In this document: in pieces, positions 60,769 to 64,000 of the stretch
How the letters are laid out: each line of letters opens with the position of its first letter
Position numbering within the stretch: position 1 is the stretch's first letter
NCBI GenBank assembly: GCA_025345505.1
Contig: JANVCC010000073.1
Span: forward strand, 3,379,554-3,443,553
Length of the DNA: 64,000 nucleotides
Source: Todiramphus chloris collaris
Lineage: Eukaryota; Chordata; Aves; Coraciiformes; Alcedinidae
Direction: 5' to 3'
The notes under the pieces: model-generated
What the model was told of the DNA's origin: nothing
Seen by the model: only the letters and a program-made list of their open reading frames with translations
Databases searched by the model: none
Program-made: the position numbers and the translations under genes

Positions 60769-63479
60769 CTGGTTTCTGAAAATACGACTTTGCAGTCCTT
60801 TTGTAGCCCACACTTCGTGCCCCTTGGACGGGGATGCTAAGCTGAGTGTGCTTCCTGGCTGGTTATTAACCATCCAGACACTGTCTCCACTCCACTCCTC
60901 ACACATCAGTCAAATCACACCTTGAAAAACCTACAAGAAGAAGTGTCGCTGTTTATACTGGGAGCGAAGAGAGGCAGCAACACAAAATCAGTAAAGAGAG
61001 AGCCAGGAGAGGAAGAAGAAGCCACTTTATTAATTGATAACCCCGTTTTCTATCCCCCAGCCCCACAGGGCGATGGGTCAGTGATCACCCATCTCCCAGG
61101 GTGAGTGGCTACAGTCCTACAGCACCCAGTGCAGAATATTTTTCCAATGTACCATAAACAGAACTCAGCAAAACACCAGGTGTTGGTCCAGCTCACAAAA
61201 ACCATCCTACTGTTTCTCATAACTTGTGTGAGAAAGGCAGGGCTCTCACTGAATACTGTGATCCCCGTGACGGGAACTTCTGAAGCAGTGACTGGTAATA
61301 AAAATCTGTAGGGTTTCAAATAGATGGTTAACCTCATTCCAAGCCCAAAGTGCAAAAATTTAGGACTGATAATGCCATGGATTCTCCAGAACGGATCTCG
61401 GCAGGCTAAACGAGCTCGTGGTTTCCTACGCTGCTCTCTGCAATAAGCCTGACACAGAGCTAGCAAAGGCAAGCCACTCCACACCACAGGCACACCCCAG
61501 ATTCCAGACATGGGTGATGGTGAAGCAGTTGAGAATTACAGATTTACACACAACACAAACTGGCACAAGGAACAGACGAAAATCTTCTGTTGATGTTGCT
61601 GTTCTTGTTTCTCATGTAACACAGTTTTCATTCCCTAAAGCCAATGTGCTAATTGCCAACTGAAAATAAGTCATCTCAGCATCTTACTTGAAAAAATACC
61701 AATAGTTCTTGGGCTCAACTGGAAAATTCAGGAAGCCATATCGGGGCAGTGAAAGCACCTAACTATTTCTGTATCTTGCTGAGCACATTTCTAAATGAGC
61801 TGCTTGAAAATGATGAGTTTTCCGAAACATGTTGGAATTGGAGAAAGTTTTTAATAAGCTGGAGGAAGTTTAAGGTCACAAGATGACTGGTCTCCACTGA
61901 ATTAGGGGCATCCTTTCTTGGATGAGGAGTTCAGAAGAAGGCTGAGGATTTTGCAAGTGAGAGATGGAAGAGGAGAACACCAGGGTCAGGGACTGAAAAC
62001 TGGCTCCCTATGTAACCTTACGCTGAGTTGCTTAGGGCTAATTTTTCAGAACTGATGAGCTTCAAGAATTTCAAATTTCACACAACTTCCTTCCAATCAG
62101 GTGCTTCTGGAATGGCATTTCTAACACGTGTACCAAGTGAGAATTTGCAGCCTTGCCACTGGAATGCAGCCCACTGAAAAGACCCCCTACTCAGCACTGC
62201 TTAACAGAGAGAAAAATGGAAATCTAGCAGCACTTCTGGACCCTACCTTTGGGGAAGGAACTTTCCACTGTCGCAGGTGTCTCCCTGTAAGTAGTTCCAG
62301 AAGGTGAGCAGATGCAGAGAGGTGTGAACACTTGCTGGAGGGGCAGTGCCATCACCTCCTGTCAGTGCCAAGACTTCTGACACTCCTCACAGAGTGGGAA
62401 TGAGGGAAGGGAAGAAGACAAATACAAAGTACACCACAAAGCTCTATGTAAAGATATTACACGCTGCATTTGTGCCGGATATTTACAGTCATAGAGCTGG
62501 AACAATGTCCATAAAAGTTTTCTTTTAAAATAATATCTATTTTATTCTTCTCAGATTCTGCTAAGCAGCCAAGTTGGGGTGGTCTGTGGAAAAAAAAACA
62601 CTGTAGCTAAAGCACTGCAAGCAAGTGCTGAACGTTCTATAAAAACATAAACAGTTTTTGCCCGCAAATCTCCTCTCAGATTTCACATCTTTCACATCTC
62701 AGTTCCCAAGATACTAGAGCTTCCTCAGTTCTGTGGTTACCTAGAGTTTTCTCCTGGAAACAAGCACCAAATACATCATGAAGAAAACAAACAATAGGCA
62801 AAAATCCCCTAAAAACAGCCCTTCAGCTTATCACTCCCTTATTCTTCCTGTGCAGGCTCAGAGCCAAAAGATACTCCAGCCGCAGCCAAGGAGATCAGCG
62901 GCAAACATCGTGAGCTGTTAGCAGAGGAAAAATCTTAAGAGAAACAGTTCTTAAAGGTATAATTTTTTTCCTTGATAAAAATTAAAGAGGGGCAAAGGCA
63001 AGTGACCTCTTTATCTCCTCCCTTCGTTAATTAATAACACAGGCAACAACCTGCAGATGAAAACAGACAGTTTGTCTGACCCTATGGGGAAACCCTCGCC
63101 CAGAGCATGAGGCTCTGCCCCTTCTGCCACAGGCCTGCCGTGGGTCGCGGGTGGCACGGCAGCAATGAAAGCCCACACTGGGATGCAAACCTCATGTCAT
63201 CTGTTGGGGGCATGTGCTCTCCCCGTGCACGCTGTGGTGGCCAACTGGCTGCGCAGGCACTTGCCTGAAGTGCCTTTCTGAATATGAAAGAGGAGGAGAT
63301 TCCATTTTGGTCCTTGCAACTGTTCAGGAGTTCCAGTGAAATGGTGAAGACCTGTCAGGGCGAAACGTGCTGCACTTAGGGAGCTTGTGTGTTTTCTGCC
63401 TCCAGCTGTCTGCTGAGGATGATAGTTAACATCCTTTTCACAGAGGTCTCAAACTGATAAATAAAAATAATTTCCTATC

Positions 63480-63600
63480 TGGAAGGGGCGAAGTGCAGGG
63501 AGGTTAAGTGAGCAATCCAGCCTCTACCAGCATGGCAATGGGAGAGTCAGGGACAGAATCCAGATCAGCTGATCACAGTCCTGTGATCCCAGCACTAAAT
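63480..63600 (-). repeat. MIR-like ancient SINE fragment
   Basis: GGGAGGTTAAGTGAGCAATC, then GGGAGAGTCAGGGACAGAAT, CCAGATCAGC and CACAGTCCTGTGATCCCAGC resemble, in order, the antisense blocks of amniote MIR elements (AGGTTAAGTGACTTGCCC, then GGCAGAGCTGGGACTAGAACCCAG-like and CAGTCCTGTGCTC-like segments). The copy is old and diverged. Confidence 0.5.
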
Positions 63601-64000
63601 GGGTGTCTTCCTGTATTTACAATCCTCTTTCTCAGAGAAGTACAAAGGTGTGCCTCAAAGGGTGACTGAACTGGTCTGGGAGCCCCTGCTGAAGGTGTGC
63701 AGAGAAGGTCTTTTCAGTTACAGGCTTTCCAGGGCTTCTTCCAGAGGACAGCGACCTCACCGCCTTGCTTGGCTCTTCTTGATTTTTAATTTAACCTGAA
63801 GGACTGGAATCATTGTTTCTCGGCAATAAACTGGTTTCCTTAGAAGGAGTAATCATACTTTGATGCAGCCCTTGTGCAATGGAATGACTGATAAGATACA
63901 TTAAAGGTCAGGTGTGAAGCAGAACTGAAGATAAGGGCTCCTATGGAGCTCAATGGAATTATGACAGAGTTCTCCATGTGCATTTTTTCCCCCTGCTCTA
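63601..64000. other. Unique non-coding sequence to window end
   Basis: No gene is recognised. The 66-codon frame at 63599-63799 has no domain. Near 63940-63985 a stretch reading GGAGCTCAATGGAATTATGA resembles an old amniote repeat segment but is too short to call. Confidence 0.5.

Larger units (their letters stand above)
54376..63479. other. Unique non-coding sequence, no gene recognised
   Basis: About 9.1 kb with no exon or named mobile element. It holds a 12-bp inverted repeat (57975-58085), a poly-T run (60228-60241) and an AT-rich palindromic patch (60729-60768). Possible fragments of ancient amniote repeats are at about 54935-54985 and 62010-62070. The longest frames (153 codons at 61050-61511 minus, 146 codons at 58809-59249 plus) have no domain that I recognise. 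Confidence 0.5.

Noticed and set aside
1..64000. CRISPR arrays, operons, tRNA or rRNA genes and prokaryotic mobile elements
   Set aside because: The CR1 elements and CpG island show this is vertebrate DNA. By eye I saw no regularly spaced repeats, no tRNA-like cloverleaf and no rRNA segment; a tRNAscan and Infernal run would be needed to exclude small RNA genes fully.

Overview
The window looks like non-coding vertebrate DNA, almost certainly from a bird. The main evidence is seven CR1 LINE fragments. Several end in the avian CR1 tail (ATTCTATG-type repeats, or a TATTC microsatellite), and three still carry recognisable reverse-transcriptase C-terminal coding. There are also a few faint older SINE (MIR-like) remnants. 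There is no dense coding, no operon structure, and no exon I can assign to a known protein family.

Layout. Positions 1-800 are unique sequence with a small CpG-rich patch near 140-240. CR1 fragments in opposite orientations lie at 801-1268 (+) and 1378-1460 (-). Positions 1461-6330 are unique. A CpG island runs from about 6330 to 8620, interrupted by a 400-base assembly gap at 8036-8435. Immediately beside the gap, on the minus strand, is a candidate first coding exon (8023-7933) that ends in a consensus splice donor. If it is real, its gene reads leftward and I cannot see its second exon. A minus-strand CR1 3' end follows at 8822-9192. From there to the end of the window the DNA is mostly unique and non-coding. 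It contains CR1 fragments at 34340-34614 (+), 42272-42362 (+), 44777-45770 (-) and 53648-54375 (+), and simple repeats.

The most interesting signals are regulatory in character. A cluster of PBX/HOX-type sites (TGATTTAY, TGATTGAT) lies at 34055-34248, including two identical 11-mers exactly 40 bases apart. Further homeodomain-site-rich stretches are at 24815-25190, 32970-33255, 36485-36560 and 60729-60768. A GC-richer segment with four CACGTG E-boxes lies at 47299-47627, and a perfect 13-bp hairpin at 37997-38026. One reading is that this is the 5' end and large first intron, or the flank, of a developmentally regulated gene whose promoter is the CpG island. That is inference. Conservation across bird genomes and RNA-seq would decide it. 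Open reading frames of 60-400 codons occur throughout, but apart from the CR1 pieces none shows a recognisable domain; the long ones in the CpG island are expected from stop-poor GC-rich sequence.
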